DNA of 64,000 nucleotides from Burkholderia puraquae. GTDB taxonomy: Bacteria; Pseudomonadota; Gammaproteobacteria; Burkholderiales; Burkholderiaceae. The stretch is from contig NZ_NBYX01000020.1 of assembly GCF_002099195.1 (NCBI RefSeq), forward strand, positions 78,762-142,761, read 5' to 3'. This document shows, piece by piece, positions 33,847-43,605 of this stretch. Under the pieces are notes generated by a model. It saw nothing but the letters and a program-made list of their open reading frames with translations. It did not search any database and was not told the DNA's origin. Made by a program: the position numbers and the translations under genes. Position 1 is the stretch's first letter. Each line of letters begins with the position of its first letter.

Positions 33847-36645
33847 TCATGACAGCTTCCCGTGACATTGCTTGTACTTCTTGCCGCTGCCGCACGGGCA
33901 CGGGTCGTTGCGGCCGACCTTCGGCATTTCACCGCCGGGGCCGCCATGCGTCATCGCGCTGCCGACCATGTCGGCCGTCGCCGCGGCCGCCGTGGCCGCC
34001 GCGACGTTCGCCACCGGCGCACCGGCTTCCGCGTAGTCGGCGTGCTGGTACTCGACGTTATCGAGATGGCCGCCGCGCTCCTCGATCTGCTCGGCCGCTT
34101 CCTCGAGCTGCTCCGGCGACTGGATCTGCACGTTCATCACGACACGCGTGACTTCCTGCTTGATCGCCTCGAGCATCGCGGCGAACAGTTCGAACGCTTC
34201 GCGCTTGTATTCCTGCTTCGGATTCTTCTGCGCATAGCCGCGCAGGTGGATGCCCTGGCGCAGGTGGTCGAGTGCCGCGAGGTGTTCGCGCCACAGGCGG
34301 TCGACCGTCTGTAGCATCACCGAGCGCTCGAACGCGCTGAACGATTCGCGGCCGACCATCGCGACCTTCGCTTCGTACTGCTCGTCGGCGGCCGTCGTCA
34401 CGGCGTCGAGAATTTCCTCGGCCGTGATCGACGACGACTCGTTCACCATTTCCTGGATCGCGAGATCGAGCTGCCAGTCGTTGCGCAGCGCTTCCTCGAG
34501 CTCGGGCACGTCCCACTGCTCCTCGATGCTGCCTTCCGGCACGAACTGGCGAACGACTTCGGTAATCACGCCGTGACGCATCGCGCTGATCGTCTCGGTG
34601 ATGTCGTGCGCCTCGAGCAGTTCGTTGCGCTGCTGGTAGATGACCTTGCGCTGGTCGTTCGACACGTCATCGTATTCGAGCAGCTGCTTGCGGATGTCGA
34701 AGTTGCGCGCTTCGACCTTGCGCTGCGCGGATTCGATCGACCGCGTGACGATGCCGGCCTCGATCGCCTCGCCTTCCGGCATCTTCAGGCGATCCATGAT
34801 CGAGCGCACGCGGTCGCCCGCGAAGATGCGCAGCAGCGGATCGTCGAGCGACAGGTAGAAGCGCGACGAGCCCGGATCGCCCTGGCGGCCCGCACGGCCG
34901 CGCAGCTGGTTGTCGATCCGGCGCGATTCGTGGCGCTCGGTGCCGATGATGTGCAGGCCACCCGCGGCCTTCACCTGCTCGTGCAGCGTTTCCCACTCGT
35001 CGTGCAGCTTCTGGATGCGGCGTGCCTTTTCGTCGGCCGGGATCGCATCGTCGGCGTCGATGAACGCCGCCTGCTTCTCGGCGTTGCCGCCGAGCACGAT
35101 GTCCGTACCGCGACCGGCCATGTTGGTCGCGATCGTGATGCGGTTCGGACGACCGGCCTCGGCGACGATCGCCGCTTCGCGCTCGTGCTGCTTCGCGTTC
35201 AGCACCTCGTGCGGCAGCCCGGCCTGCTTCAGCAGGTGCGACAGCAGCTCCGAGTTCTCGATCGACGTCGTGCCGACCAGCACCGGCTGGCCGCGCTCGT
35301 AGCAGTCGCGAATGTCGCGGATCACCGCGTCGTAGCGCTCCTTGGCCGTCTTGTAGATCTGGTCCTGCTTGTCGATCCGCTTCGGCGGACGGTTGGTCGG
35401 GATCACGACCGTCTCGAGGCCGTAGATCTCGTTGAATTCGTACGCTTCGGTGTCCGCGGTGCCCGTCATGCCCGCCAGCTTCGCGTACATCCGGAAATAG
35501 TTCTGGAACGTGATCGATGCGAGCGTCTGGTTCTCGCTCTGGATCTTCACGTGCTCCTTCGCCTCGACGGCCTGGTGCAGGCCGTCGGACCAGCGGCGGC
35601 CGGCCATCAGGCGGCCGGTGAATTCGTCGACGATGACCACTTCGCCGTTCTGCACGACGTAGTGCTGATCCTTGTGGAACAGCGTGTGTGCGCGCAGTGC
35701 CGCGTACACGTGGTGCATCAGCGTGATGTTCTGCGGCGCGTACAGGCTCTCACCCTCGCCGATCAGGCCCCATTCGGCGAGCAGGCGCTCGGCCTTCTCG
35801 TGGCCCGATTCCGTGAGGAACACCTGGCGAGCCTTCTCGTCGAGCGTGTAATCGCCCGGCTTCTCGACGCCCGTGCCGTCGGCTTTCTCTTCGCCGATCT
35901 GGCGCTCGAGCAGCGGCGGCAATGCGTTCATCCGCACGTACAGCTCGGTGTGATCCTCGGCCTGGCCCGAAATGATCAGCGGCGTGCGCGCCTCGTCGAT
36001 CAGGATCGAGTCCACTTCGTCGACGACCGCGAAGTTCAGTGCCCGCTGCACGCGCGCGTCGGTCTCGTAGACCATGTTGTCGCGCAGGTAGTCGAAGCCG
36101 AATTCGTTGTTCGTGCCGTACGTGATGTCCGCCGCGTAGGCCTGCTGCTTCTGGTCGTGTTCCATGCCGGACAGGTTGATGCCGACCGACAGACCGAGGA
36201 AGTTGTAGAGGCGCGCCATCCATTCGGCGTCGCGCTGCGCGAGGTAATCGTTGACGGTCACCACGTGCACGCCGCGGCCTGCCAGCGCGTTCAGGTACAC
36301 GGGCAGCGTCGCGACGAGCGTCTTGCCCTCGCCGGTGCGCATTTCCGCGATCTTGCCGTAGTGGAGCACCATGCCGCCGATCATCTGCACGTCGAAGTGC
36401 CGCATCTTCAGCACGCGACGGCTGGCCTCGCGACAGACCGCGAACGCCTCGGGCAGCAGCTTGTCGAGCGACTCGCCGGCCGCGACCCGCTGGCGGAATT
36501 CATCCGTCTTGCCGCGCAACTGGTCGTCCGTCAGCTTCTCGATCTGCGTTTCGAGCGCATTGATCGTCGTGACGGTCTTTTGGTATTGCTTGACGAGCCG
36601 CTGGTTGCGGCTGCCAAAAATTTTCTGGAGAAAACCGGTTGTCAT
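33847..36645 (-). CDS. secA: Preprotein translocase ATPase SecA
   Basis: Motor ATPase that pushes precursor proteins through SecYEG. The 932-residue protein has Walker A MRTGEGKT (102-109), the DEVDSILIDEAR motif, the preprotein cross-linking domain, second nucleotide-binding domain (NMAGRGTDIVLGG) and helical scaffold. Its C-terminal zinc finger (NDPCPCGSGKKYKQCHGKLS) binds SecB. The start MTTGFLQKIFGSRNQRLVKQ is canonical. Confidence 0.98.
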   Translation of the reverse strand: MTTGFLQKIFGSRNQRLVKQYQKTVTTINALETQIEKLTDDQLRGKTDEFRQRVAAGESLDKLLPEAFAVCREASRRVLKMRHFDVQMIGGMVLHYGKIAEMRTGEGKTLVATLPVYLNALAGRGVHVVTVNDYLAQRDAEWMARLYNFLGLSVGINLSGMEHDQKQQAYAADITYGTNNEFGFDYLRDNMVYETDARVQRALNFAVVDEVDSILIDEARTPLIISGQAEDHTELYVRMNALPPLLERQIGEEKADGTGVEKPGDYTLDEKARQVFLTESGHEKAERLLAEWGLIGEGESLYAPQNITLMHHVYAALRAHTLFHKDQHYVVQNGEVVIVDEFTGRLMAGRRWSDGLHQAVEAKEHVKIQSENQTLASITFQNYFRMYAKLAGMTGTADTEAYEFNEIYGLETVVIPTNRPPKRIDKQDQIYKTAKERYDAVIRDIRDCYERGQPVLVGTTSIENSELLSHLLKQAGLPHEVLNAKQHEREAAIVAEAGRPNRITIATNMAGRGTDIVLGGNAEKQAAFIDADDAIPADEKARRIQKLHDEWETLHEQVKAAGGLHIIGTERHESRRIDNQLRGRAGRQGDPGSSRFYLSLDDPLLRIFAGDRVRSIMDRLKMPEGEAIEAGIVTRSIESAQRKVEARNFDIRKQLLEYDDVSNDQRKVIYQQRNELLEAHDITETISAMRHGVITEVVRQFVPEGSIEEQWDVPELEEALRNDWQLDLAIQEMVNESSSITAEEILDAVTTAADEQYEAKVAMVGRESFSAFERSVMLQTVDRLWREHLAALDHLRQGIHLRGYAQKNPKQEYKREAFELFAAMLEAIKQEVTRVVMNVQIQSPEQLEEAAEQIEERGGHLDNVEYQHADYAEAGAPVANVAAATAAAATADMVGSAMTHGGPGGEMPKVGRNDPCPCGSGKKYKQCHGKLS

Positions 36646-36901
36646 CGGATCGGATCCTGCGTCGCAGCACCGGCGCCCGGCGCGTGTTGCGCGCCCCGGC
36701 GCCCGAGCCTCGGCGGCTTAGCGAATTAGTGGACTCAAACGAGGAATTTTAGCACGCGGGAAAGCATGCGCCCGTGTCTCGGCCGGACGGGCACTGCGCG
36801 CCGACGGCCGGGCCGACGGGGCAAAAGCCGCCCGTGCACGGGCCCGCGCGGGTACAATCGGCCTCAACGTCCGCGCGCGTGCGCGCCCGAAGAATGACTC
36901 G

Positions 36902-37378
36902 ATGAACCGATTTTCCAAGCGTTTCGGCCCGTCCGCCGCATATCGCCCGCAGCCCGTGTCCGAAGTGCTCGGCCGCACCGACGCGTTCGCGGCGCTGCGC
37001 GCCGGCGTCGAGCAGATTGCGTCGCTGCAGCGCGATCTAGCCGCGCTCCTGCCCGACTACCTGGCGAATCACGTCGAACCCGGCTTCGTGAAGGACGGCA
37101 CCCTGACCCTCTTTGCTGCGCACAACGCGCTGGCCGCGCGGCTGCGCCAGGTCGAGCCGCGGCTGCTCGGCGATCTGCAAAAACGCGGCTGGCCGGTGTC
37201 GACACTGCGCGTGCGCGTGCGCCCGAAGGATGCGCCGGAGCCACCGCACGTGAAGCAGGCGCGGATGACGTCGGTCGGCGCAGCCGCGTTGCGCGATCTG
37301 GCCGACCATCTCGAACCGTCGCCGCTGCAGGCCGCGCTCGCGCGGATGGCGGCCCGGCATGGCGCGAAGCAGCGCTGA
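36902..37378 (+). CDS. DciA-like protein (DUF721)
   Basis: A 158-residue protein of the DUF721/DciA family. DciA loads or interacts with replicative helicase DnaB in bacteria lacking DnaC. The N-terminal DUF721 region (about residues 20-110) with GVEQIASLQRDL, FVKDGTLTLFAAHNALAARL and the C-terminal helices fit the family. It is divergent from secA and lies upstream of lpxC in convergent orientation, as in other beta-proteobacteria. Confidence 0.75.
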   Translation: MNRFSKRFGPSAAYRPQPVSEVLGRTDAFAALRAGVEQIASLQRDLAALLPDYLANHVEPGFVKDGTLTLFAAHNALAARLRQVEPRLLGDLQKRGWPVSTLRVRVRPKDAPEPPHVKQARMTSVGAAALRDLADHLEPSPLQAALARMAARHGAKQR

Positions 37379-37416
37379 CGACATCCGCCGCCGGCAGCGC
37401 CAGGTGCCCGACCAAT

Positions 37417-37444
37417 AAAAAAGCAGCCCGAAGGCTGCTTTTTT
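37417..37444. terminator. Bidirectional terminator between the DciA-like gene and lpxC
   Basis: Six A, GCAGCC (37423-37428), loop CGAA, GGCTGC (37433-37438), six T. It serves two convergent genes. Confidence 0.9.
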
Positions 37445-37465
37445 ATTGCTTGCGCGGAACGCAGG

Positions 37466-38383
37466 TCAGGCGAAGGCCGTCTGCATGTCGAACGCGAAGC
37501 CCTTCGGCGCGGCTTGCGGATCGTCGAACGTGACGATCTCGTACGCATCTTCGTTCGCGAGCAATTCGCGCAGCAGCGCGTTGTTCAGCCCGTGGCCCGA
37601 CTTGTACGCCGTGTACGACGCCAGCAGCGGGTGGCCGATCACGTACAGGTCGCCGATCGCGTCGAGCATCTTGTGCTTCACGAACTCGTCGTCGTAGCGC
37701 AGCCCGTCGTTGTTCAGGATGCGGTACTCGTCGAGCACGATCGCGTTTTCCATGCTGCCGCCGCGGGCGAGGCCCATCTCGCGCAGCATCTCGGCCTCAT
37801 GTGCAAAGCCGAACGTGCGGGCACGCGCGATCTCGCGCACATACGACGTATTCGCGAAATCGACCTCGAGCTCCTGGCCGGTCTTGTCGACGGCAGGGTG
37901 ACGGAAGTCGATCGAGAATTTCAGCTTGAAACCGAAGTACGGATCGAGACGCGCGAACTTGTCGCCGTCGCGGATTTCGACCGTCTTCTTCACCTTGACG
38001 AAGCGCTTCGGCGCGTTCTGCTCCTCGATCCCGGCGGACTGGATCAGGAACACGAAGGTCGCCGCGCTGCCGTCCATGATCGGGATTTCCTCGGCCGTCA
38101 CGTCGACATAGAGGTTGTCGATGCCGAGGCCGGCGCACGCCGACATCAGGTGCTCGACGGTCGACACGCGCACGCCATCCTTCTGCAGCACCGACGCGAG
38201 CCGCGTATCGCCGATCGACGTCGCCGCGGCGGGAATGTCGACGGGTGTGGGAAGGTCGACGCGGGAGAACACGATGCCCGTGCCCGGCGCGGCGGGACGG
38301 AGCGTCAGCTCGATCTTGCGGCCCGAGTGGACACCGATACCCACGGTCTTCACGATGGATTTGATGGTGCGCTGCTTCAGCAT
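37466..38383 (-). CDS. lpxC: UDP-3-O-acyl-N-acetylglucosamine deacetylase LpxC
   Basis: Zinc deacetylase, the committed step of lipid A synthesis. The 305-residue protein keeps zinc ligands His78 (VEHLMSA), His237 and Asp241 (KHKMLDAIGDL) and catalytic His264 (SGHGLNN). The ATG at 38383 gives the family start MLKQRTIKSIVKTVGIGVHS. In E. coli it is turned over by FtsH. It lies downstream of ftsZ as usual, but a peroxiredoxin gene separates the two here. Confidence 0.97.
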   Translation of the reverse strand: MLKQRTIKSIVKTVGIGVHSGRKIELTLRPAAPGTGIVFSRVDLPTPVDIPAAATSIGDTRLASVLQKDGVRVSTVEHLMSACAGLGIDNLYVDVTAEEIPIMDGSAATFVFLIQSAGIEEQNAPKRFVKVKKTVEIRDGDKFARLDPYFGFKLKFSIDFRHPAVDKTGQELEVDFANTSYVREIARARTFGFAHEAEMLREMGLARGGSMENAIVLDEYRILNNDGLRYDDEFVKHKMLDAIGDLYVIGHPLLASYTAYKSGHGLNNALLRELLANEDAYEIVTFDDPQAAPKGFAFDMQTAFA

Positions 38384-38438
38384 GATGTTCTTCGTCGTGA
38401 TTGAAGATATCAATCAGGAGTTATATTCGATAGGGGAG

Positions 38439-38444
38439 ATTATA
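38439..38444 (-). promoter_or_regulatory. Possible -10 element of lpxC
   Basis: A perfect TATAAT on the minus strand 55 bases upstream of the lpxC ATG. No good -35 accompanies it at 16-18 bases, so confidence is low. Confidence 0.4.
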
Positions 38445-38623
38445 GCGTAATTCCCTATTCAGCGTAGTTTGAAACTGCGTATCAATCTGTTTCGACTGTT
38501 TACCCGCGCCGATACGGGACGGGCCGATGCCCGGAACGGAGGCGTTTCCGGTCATCAGCCCGTGTTACAACTGCCCTGAGGCCGGTGAGCAGCGTTGCCG
38601 GAAGGCAACGGCGCACCGCACGA

Positions 38624-39130
38624 TCAGGACGTCAACGTCGCGAGAACACTCGCCGCATCGCTCACTTCGAATTTGCCCGGCGCCTCGACGGCCAGCGTCT
38701 TGACCACACCGCCGTCAATCACCATCGCGTAGCGCAGGGAACGAATTCCCATGCCACGCGCGGACAAATCCTGCGTCAGCCCCAGCGCATGAGTGAAAGC
38801 CGCGCTGCCGTCCGCCATCATGCGCACCTTGCCCGCGGTGTGCAGATCACGTCCCCATGCGCCCATCACGAATGCGTCGTTGACGGACACGCACCAGATC
38901 TCGTCGATACCCGCCGCGCGCAGTTGCTCGGCGTGTTCGACGTAGCCCGGCACATGCTGCGCCGAGCAGGTCGGCGTGAAAGCGCCCGGCAATCCGAAGA
39001 TCACCACCCGCTTTCCCGCAACCTGGTCGCGCACGCTGCAGGCGTTCGGCCCCAGCGTGCACCCATCGCGCGCGTCGTCGATGTACTCGAACAATTGCGC
39101 GTCGGGCAGCGCGTCGCCCACTTGAATCAT
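38624..39130 (-). CDS. Peroxiredoxin, Prx5-like
   Basis: A 168-residue thiol peroxidase of the Prx5/redoxin type. The peroxidatic cysteine is Cys55 in PGAFTPTCSAQHVPGY. Further family pieces are WCVSVNDAFVMGAW and RSLRYAMVIDGG. It reduces peroxides, probably with glutathione or glutaredoxin as donor, which is inferred from family. It is inserted between ftsZ and lpxC on the same strand, with about 190 and 240 bases of spacer, so it likely has its own promoter. Confidence 0.93.
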   Translation of the reverse strand: MIQVGDALPDAQLFEYIDDARDGCTLGPNACSVRDQVAGKRVVIFGLPGAFTPTCSAQHVPGYVEHAEQLRAAGIDEIWCVSVNDAFVMGAWGRDLHTAGKVRMMADGSAAFTHALGLTQDLSARGMGIRSLRYAMVIDGGVVKTLAVEAPGKFEVSDAASVLATLTS

Positions 39131-39317
39131 GGCTGGTCCCTCATAGCGATACGGTTTTCAGCGTGTTGCGGACAACACGGCCCATCCCGCCCCGCTTGCG
39201 CGGAGAGGGCACGTTTCCCGGCCCGGCGTCGCATCCGACGCGGCCTGTCGTGGTCCGTAGCATCCGTCACGCCGGCGATACCGCGGCAGTCTCGCCGCGG
39301 CTTCGCCTGTGTTTGCG

Positions 39318-40514
39318 TCAGTCAGCCTGCTTGCGCAGGAAAGCCGGGATGTCGTACGTGTCGACACCCTTCTCCTGCAGCGCCTGCACGTGCGATGCCG
39401 CGGTTTCGCGCGAATTGCGCCACACCGCCGGTGTATCGAGCGCGCCGTAGTCGGCCGTGCTGACGTGATGCGCCGGTGCATAGCCGTGCGAAACCGCGCT
39501 GACCGGCTGGTTGTCCGTACCCGTGCGCAGCAGCGTCATCGGTGCCGATTGCTGCTTCTTCGCCGCACGGCCCAGACCCGTCGCCACGACCGTCACGCGC
39601 AGCGCATCGCCCATCGCGTCGTCGTACACCGCACCGAAGATCACCGTCGCATCTTCCGCCGCGTAGCTCTTGATCGTGTTCATCACTTCGCGCGTTTCCG
39701 ACAGGCGCAGCGAACGGCTCGACGTGATGTTGACCAGCACGCCGCGCGCGCCCGACAGATCGACGCCTTCGAGCAGCGGGCTCGCCACGGCCTGTTCCGC
39801 CGCGAGGCGTGCGCGATCGACGCCGGCGACCGTCGCCGTGCCCATCATCGCCTTGCCCTGCTCGCCCATCACCGTCTTCACGTCTTCGAAGTCGACGTTC
39901 ACGAGGCCATCGACGTTGATGATTTCAGCGATGCCTGCGACCGCGTTGTTCAACACGTCGTCCGCGCACTGGAAGCACTTGTCCATCTCGGCGTCGTCGC
40001 CCATCACGTCGAACAGCTTGTCGTTCAGCACGACGATCAGCGAGTCGACGTGATCCTCCAGTTGCTGCGAGCCGGCTTCAGCGACGCGCATGCGCTTGCC
40101 GCCTTCGAACTCGAACGGCTTGCTGACGACACCCACCGTCAGGATGCCCATCTCCTTCGCGATCTGCGCGACCACCGGTGCCGCGCCCGTGCCCGTACCG
40201 CCGCCCATGCCGGCCGTAATGAACACCATGTGCGCGCCGCGGAGTGCATCGGCGATGCGCTCGCGCGCCTCTTCCGCTGCCGCACGGCCCATTTCCGGCT
40301 TCGCACCGGCCCCGAGGCCCGTGTTGCCGAGCTGGATCACCGACGATGCGCGCGAACGCGACAGCGCCTGCGCATCCGTGTTCATCACGATGAAGTCGAC
40401 GCCCTGCACACCGCGGTTGATCATGTGCTGGACGGCATTGCCGCCAGCGCCGCCAACACCGACCACCTTAATGATGGTGCCGTTGGTTTCGGTTTCCAGC
40501 ATTTCGAATTCCAT
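39318..40514 (-). CDS. ftsZ: Cell division protein FtsZ
   Basis: Tubulin-like GTPase that forms the division ring. The 398-residue protein has the signature GGGTGTGAAPVV (104-115), NTDAQAL (45-51), and a C-terminal conserved peptide DIPAFLRKQAD that binds FtsA and ZipA. The ATG at 40514 follows GGAGGCAAC. A 117-base gap after ftsA may hold a local promoter. Confidence 0.98.
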   Translation of the reverse strand: MEFEMLETETNGTIIKVVGVGGAGGNAVQHMINRGVQGVDFIVMNTDAQALSRSRASSVIQLGNTGLGAGAKPEMGRAAAEEARERIADALRGAHMVFITAGMGGGTGTGAAPVVAQIAKEMGILTVGVVSKPFEFEGGKRMRVAEAGSQQLEDHVDSLIVVLNDKLFDVMGDDAEMDKCFQCADDVLNNAVAGIAEIINVDGLVNVDFEDVKTVMGEQGKAMMGTATVAGVDRARLAAEQAVASPLLEGVDLSGARGVLVNITSSRSLRLSETREVMNTIKSYAAEDATVIFGAVYDDAMGDALRVTVVATGLGRAAKKQQSAPMTLLRTGTDNQPVSAVSHGYAPAHHVSTADYGALDTPAVWRNSRETAASHVQALQEKGVDTYDIPAFLRKQAD

Positions 40515-40631
40515 TGTTGCCTCCGTCAAGAGAAAAACTGCTACTCGGCCGTTATTCGGCAGGAGATCGGGCAACCCCCTGTCGCGCGCCAGCCGCCGGC
40601 ACCGGCGCGAATTTCGATTCAGTTCGATTCG

Positions 40632-41864
40632 TCAGAAGTTGCTCAGGAACCATTCCTTCATCCGCGAGAACACTTGCCCCGCGTTGCCGGACTGCACGGC
40701 GACCTTGCGGCCGCGCATGCGCTGGGCACTGCCTTCGACGAGCAGCCCCATCGCCGTCGAGTAGCGCGGATTGCGCACGACGTCGGAGAGGCCGCCTGCA
40801 TACTCCGGCGCGCCGATGCGCACCGGTTTCAGGAAAATGTCTTCGCCGAGCTCGACCATGCCGGGCATCATCGACGCTCCGCCGGTAATGACCACACCGG
40901 AGCTCAGCAGTTCTTCGTAACCCGATTCGCGCACGACCTGCTGCACGAGCGAGAACAGCTCCTCGACGCGCGGCTCGATCACGGCCGCGAGCGCCTGGCG
41001 CGACAGCGTGCGCGGGCCGCGTTCGCCGAGGCCCGGCACTTCCACCATTTCGTCCGGATCGGCGAGCGCCTGCTTCGCGATCCCGTAGCCGACCTTGATG
41101 TCTTCCGCATCCGGCGTCGGCGTGCGCAGCGCCATCGCGATGTCGCTCGTGATCTGGTCGCCGGCGATCGGAATCACCGCGGTGTGGCGGATCGCGCCTT
41201 CGGCGAAGATCGCGATGTCCGTCGTGCCGCCGCCGATGTCGACCAGCACCACGCCGAGATCCTTCTCGTCTTCCGTCAGCACGGCCAGCGACGATGCGAG
41301 CGGCTGCAGGATCAGGTCGTTCACTTCGAGCCCGCAGCGGCGCACGCACTTGACGATGTTCTGCGCGGCACTCACCGCGCCCGTCACGATGTGCACCTTC
41401 ACTTCCAGCCGGATGCCGCTCATGCCGATCGGCTCGCGCACGTCTTCCTGGCCGTCGATGATGAATTCCTGCGTGAGGATGTGCAGCACCTGCTGGTCGG
41501 TCGGGATGTTGATCGCCTTCGCGGTCTCGATCACGCGCGCGACGTCGGTCTGCGTGACTTCCTTGTCCTTGATCGCAACCATCCCGCTCGAGTTGAAGCT
41601 GCGGATGTGGCTGCCTGCGATCCCCGTGAACACGTTGGTGATCTTGCAGTCGGCCATCAGCTCGGCTTCCTCGAGCGCGCGCTGGATCGACTGCACGGTG
41701 GCCTCGATGTTGACCACCACACCTTTCTTCAGACCCTTCGACTCGCTCTGGCCGAGGCCGATCACCTCGTAGTGGCCTTCGCCCTTCAGCTCGGCGACGA
41801 TGGCCACCACCTTCGACGTGCCGATGTCGAGGGAAACCAGCAGATCCTTGTAGTCTTTGCTCAT
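40632..41864 (-). CDS. ftsA: Cell division protein FtsA
   Basis: Actin-like ATPase that anchors FtsZ to the membrane. The 410-residue protein has the phosphate-1 motif LDIGTSKVVAIVAE, the second phosphate site VDIGGGTTDIAIF, and the adenosine motif GVVITGGASMMPGM. A C-terminal amphipathic helix (MKEWFLSNF) binds the membrane. The ATG at 41864 gives the usual N-terminus MSKDYKDLLVSLDIGTSK. Confidence 0.98.
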   Translation of the reverse strand: MSKDYKDLLVSLDIGTSKVVAIVAELKGEGHYEVIGLGQSESKGLKKGVVVNIEATVQSIQRALEEAELMADCKITNVFTGIAGSHIRSFNSSGMVAIKDKEVTQTDVARVIETAKAINIPTDQQVLHILTQEFIIDGQEDVREPIGMSGIRLEVKVHIVTGAVSAAQNIVKCVRRCGLEVNDLILQPLASSLAVLTEDEKDLGVVLVDIGGGTTDIAIFAEGAIRHTAVIPIAGDQITSDIAMALRTPTPDAEDIKVGYGIAKQALADPDEMVEVPGLGERGPRTLSRQALAAVIEPRVEELFSLVQQVVRESGYEELLSSGVVITGGASMMPGMVELGEDIFLKPVRIGAPEYAGGLSDVVRNPRYSTAMGLLVEGSAQRMRGRKVAVQSGNAGQVFSRMKEWFLSNF

Positions 41865-41890
41865 AAAGTGCTCTTGCGTGTGATCTCTCG

Positions 41891-42643
41891 TTACTTCTTG
41901 CGCTTGTCGGTATCGGTCAGGAACCGCATGCCTGCCGCGCGAATCGCGAATCCGTTCGGATAACGCAGGTCCGCGTACTCGATGTCGTTGCCCCAACGCT
42001 CCGTGACCGCCGGCCATGCGGCGACCAGGCGCTGGCTCCGGTCATGCAGCGATTCGCTGTTGCGTTCCTTGCCCAGCTCGACCTGCATGCCGTTCGACAG
42101 CTTCACCGTCCACGCGTACCGCGCCGACAGCGTCACTTCTTCCGGCGCCGCCTTCAGCGGCGCAAACCATTTCCCGAAGTCGCGGTACCGCGTGACGACT
42201 TCCTTCGCACTGCCCTCCGGGCCGTCGAACGCCGGCAGTTCCTGATCCAGCTCGCCCTGGTTCGCGGTGAACAGCTCGCCGTCGACACTCACGAGCTGGT
42301 CGCTGCCCCAGGTCCCGAGCGGTTTGTACTCCTCGAGCGTGACAGCCAGCGCATTCGGCCATACCCGGCGCACGCTCGCATGGCGCACCCATGGCATCTG
42401 CTCGAACGCGGCGCGCGCTGCGTCGAGATCGACCGTGAAGAAATTGCCCTTCAGCCGGCCGACCACGCCCGCGCGCACCGTCGGTGAATTGATGTGCTCG
42501 GTGTCGCCGTCGATCCGGATTTCCCGCAGCGCGAACGTCGGGCGCTGGATCAGCCAGTAGCAACCGGCCGCCGCCAACACGAGCAGCAACAGCGCGTACA
42601 GCGCGCTGGCGGCAAGGTTGAGTTGGCGAACGTTGTTCCACAT
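41891..42643 (-). CDS. ftsQ: Cell division protein FtsQ
   Basis: Bitopic divisome protein linking FtsL-FtsB to FtsA/FtsK. The 250-residue protein has one N-terminal membrane segment (about 10-32), a POTRA domain starting with FALREIRIDGDTEHI and a periplasmic beta domain ending in RYPNGFAIRAAG. It follows ddl by 19 bases. Confidence 0.95.
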   Translation of the reverse strand: MWNNVRQLNLAASALYALLLLVLAAAGCYWLIQRPTFALREIRIDGDTEHINSPTVRAGVVGRLKGNFFTVDLDAARAAFEQMPWVRHASVRRVWPNALAVTLEEYKPLGTWGSDQLVSVDGELFTANQGELDQELPAFDGPEGSAKEVVTRYRDFGKWFAPLKAAPEEVTLSARYAWTVKLSNGMQVELGKERNSESLHDRSQRLVAAWPAVTERWGNDIEYADLRYPNGFAIRAAGMRFLTDTDKRKK

Positions 42644-42662
42644 ACGTCGTTCCGTTCCTGCG

Positions 42663-43604
42663 TCAGTCGTTGAGCGTGAGCGACAGCACCTTCACGACCA
42701 GCTCCGAATAGCTGATGCCGACCGCGCGCGCGGCCTTCGGCGGCAGCGAATGGTCGGTCATGCCCGGCGCGGTGTTCACTTCCAGGAAGTACGCGTTGCC
42801 ATCGGCGTCGAGCATGAAGTCCGCGCGGCCCCAGTCGGTGCAGCCGAGCACGTCGAACGCACGGCGCGCGACGCGCTTGAGCTCCGCTTCCTTGTCGGCG
42901 GGCAGACCGCACGGAATCAGGTATTGCGTGTCGTCGGCGATGTACTTCGCGTGATAGTCGTAGAACTCGCCGGCCGGCACGATCTTGATCACCGGCAGGT
43001 CGAGATCGCCGGCGATGCATGCGGTGTATTCGCCGCCGCCTTCGATACTCTTCTCGACGATCACGATCGGGTCGTGCGTCGCGGCTTCCGCGAGCGCAGC
43101 CGGCAGCGCGTCGGCCGTCTTCACCTTCAGCACCGCGACGCTCGAGCCTTCGCTCGCCGGCTTCACGAACAGCGGCAGGCCGAGCTTCGCAACGATGTCC
43201 GTCGCGCGCGCCGCGAGGTCGTCGCCGCGCAGCACCGTCTCGAACGGCGGCGTCGGCACGCCCGTCTGCTGCCACACGAGCTTCGTGCGGAACTTGTCGA
43301 GGCCGAGCGCCGACCCGAGCACGCCGCTGCCCGTGTATCGGATCCCGTAGAAATCGAGCGCGCCCTGGATCTGGCCGTTCTCGCCGTAGCCGCCGTGCAG
43401 CGCGTTGAACGCGCGCACGAATCCTTCGTCCTTCAGCGCCGCCAGCGGCCGCTCAGCCGGGTCGAACGGGTGCGCGTCGATGCCCGCGTCGCGCAGGCCC
43501 TGCAGCACGAGCCGGCCCGACGTGAGCGACACCTCGCGCTCCGAGGACTCGCCGCCGAACAACACCGCCACCTTGCCGAAACGTTTCGGATCAATCCCGC
43601 TCAT
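42663..43604 (-). CDS. ddlB: D-alanine-D-alanine ligase
   Basis: ATP-grasp ligase that makes the D-Ala-D-Ala dipeptide for peptidoglycan. The 313-residue protein has VAVLFGGESSEREVSLTSG near the N-terminus and the binding loop EKSIEGGGEYT in the ATP-grasp domain. The C-terminal VNTAPGMTDHSLPP is the family motif. It starts one base after the murC stop. Confidence 0.96.
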   Translation of the reverse strand: MSGIDPKRFGKVAVLFGGESSEREVSLTSGRLVLQGLRDAGIDAHPFDPAERPLAALKDEGFVRAFNALHGGYGENGQIQGALDFYGIRYTGSGVLGSALGLDKFRTKLVWQQTGVPTPPFETVLRGDDLAARATDIVAKLGLPLFVKPASEGSSVAVLKVKTADALPAALAEAATHDPIVIVEKSIEGGGEYTACIAGDLDLPVIKIVPAGEFYDYHAKYIADDTQYLIPCGLPADKEAELKRVARRAFDVLGCTDWGRADFMLDADGNAYFLEVNTAPGMTDHSLPPKAARAVGISYSELVVKVLSLTLND

Positions 43605-43605
43605 G

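Noticed and set aside
39309..41963. 884-codon plus-strand open frame over ftsZ and ftsA
   Set aside because: Antisense shadow; ftsZ and ftsA carry all their signature motifs on the minus strand.
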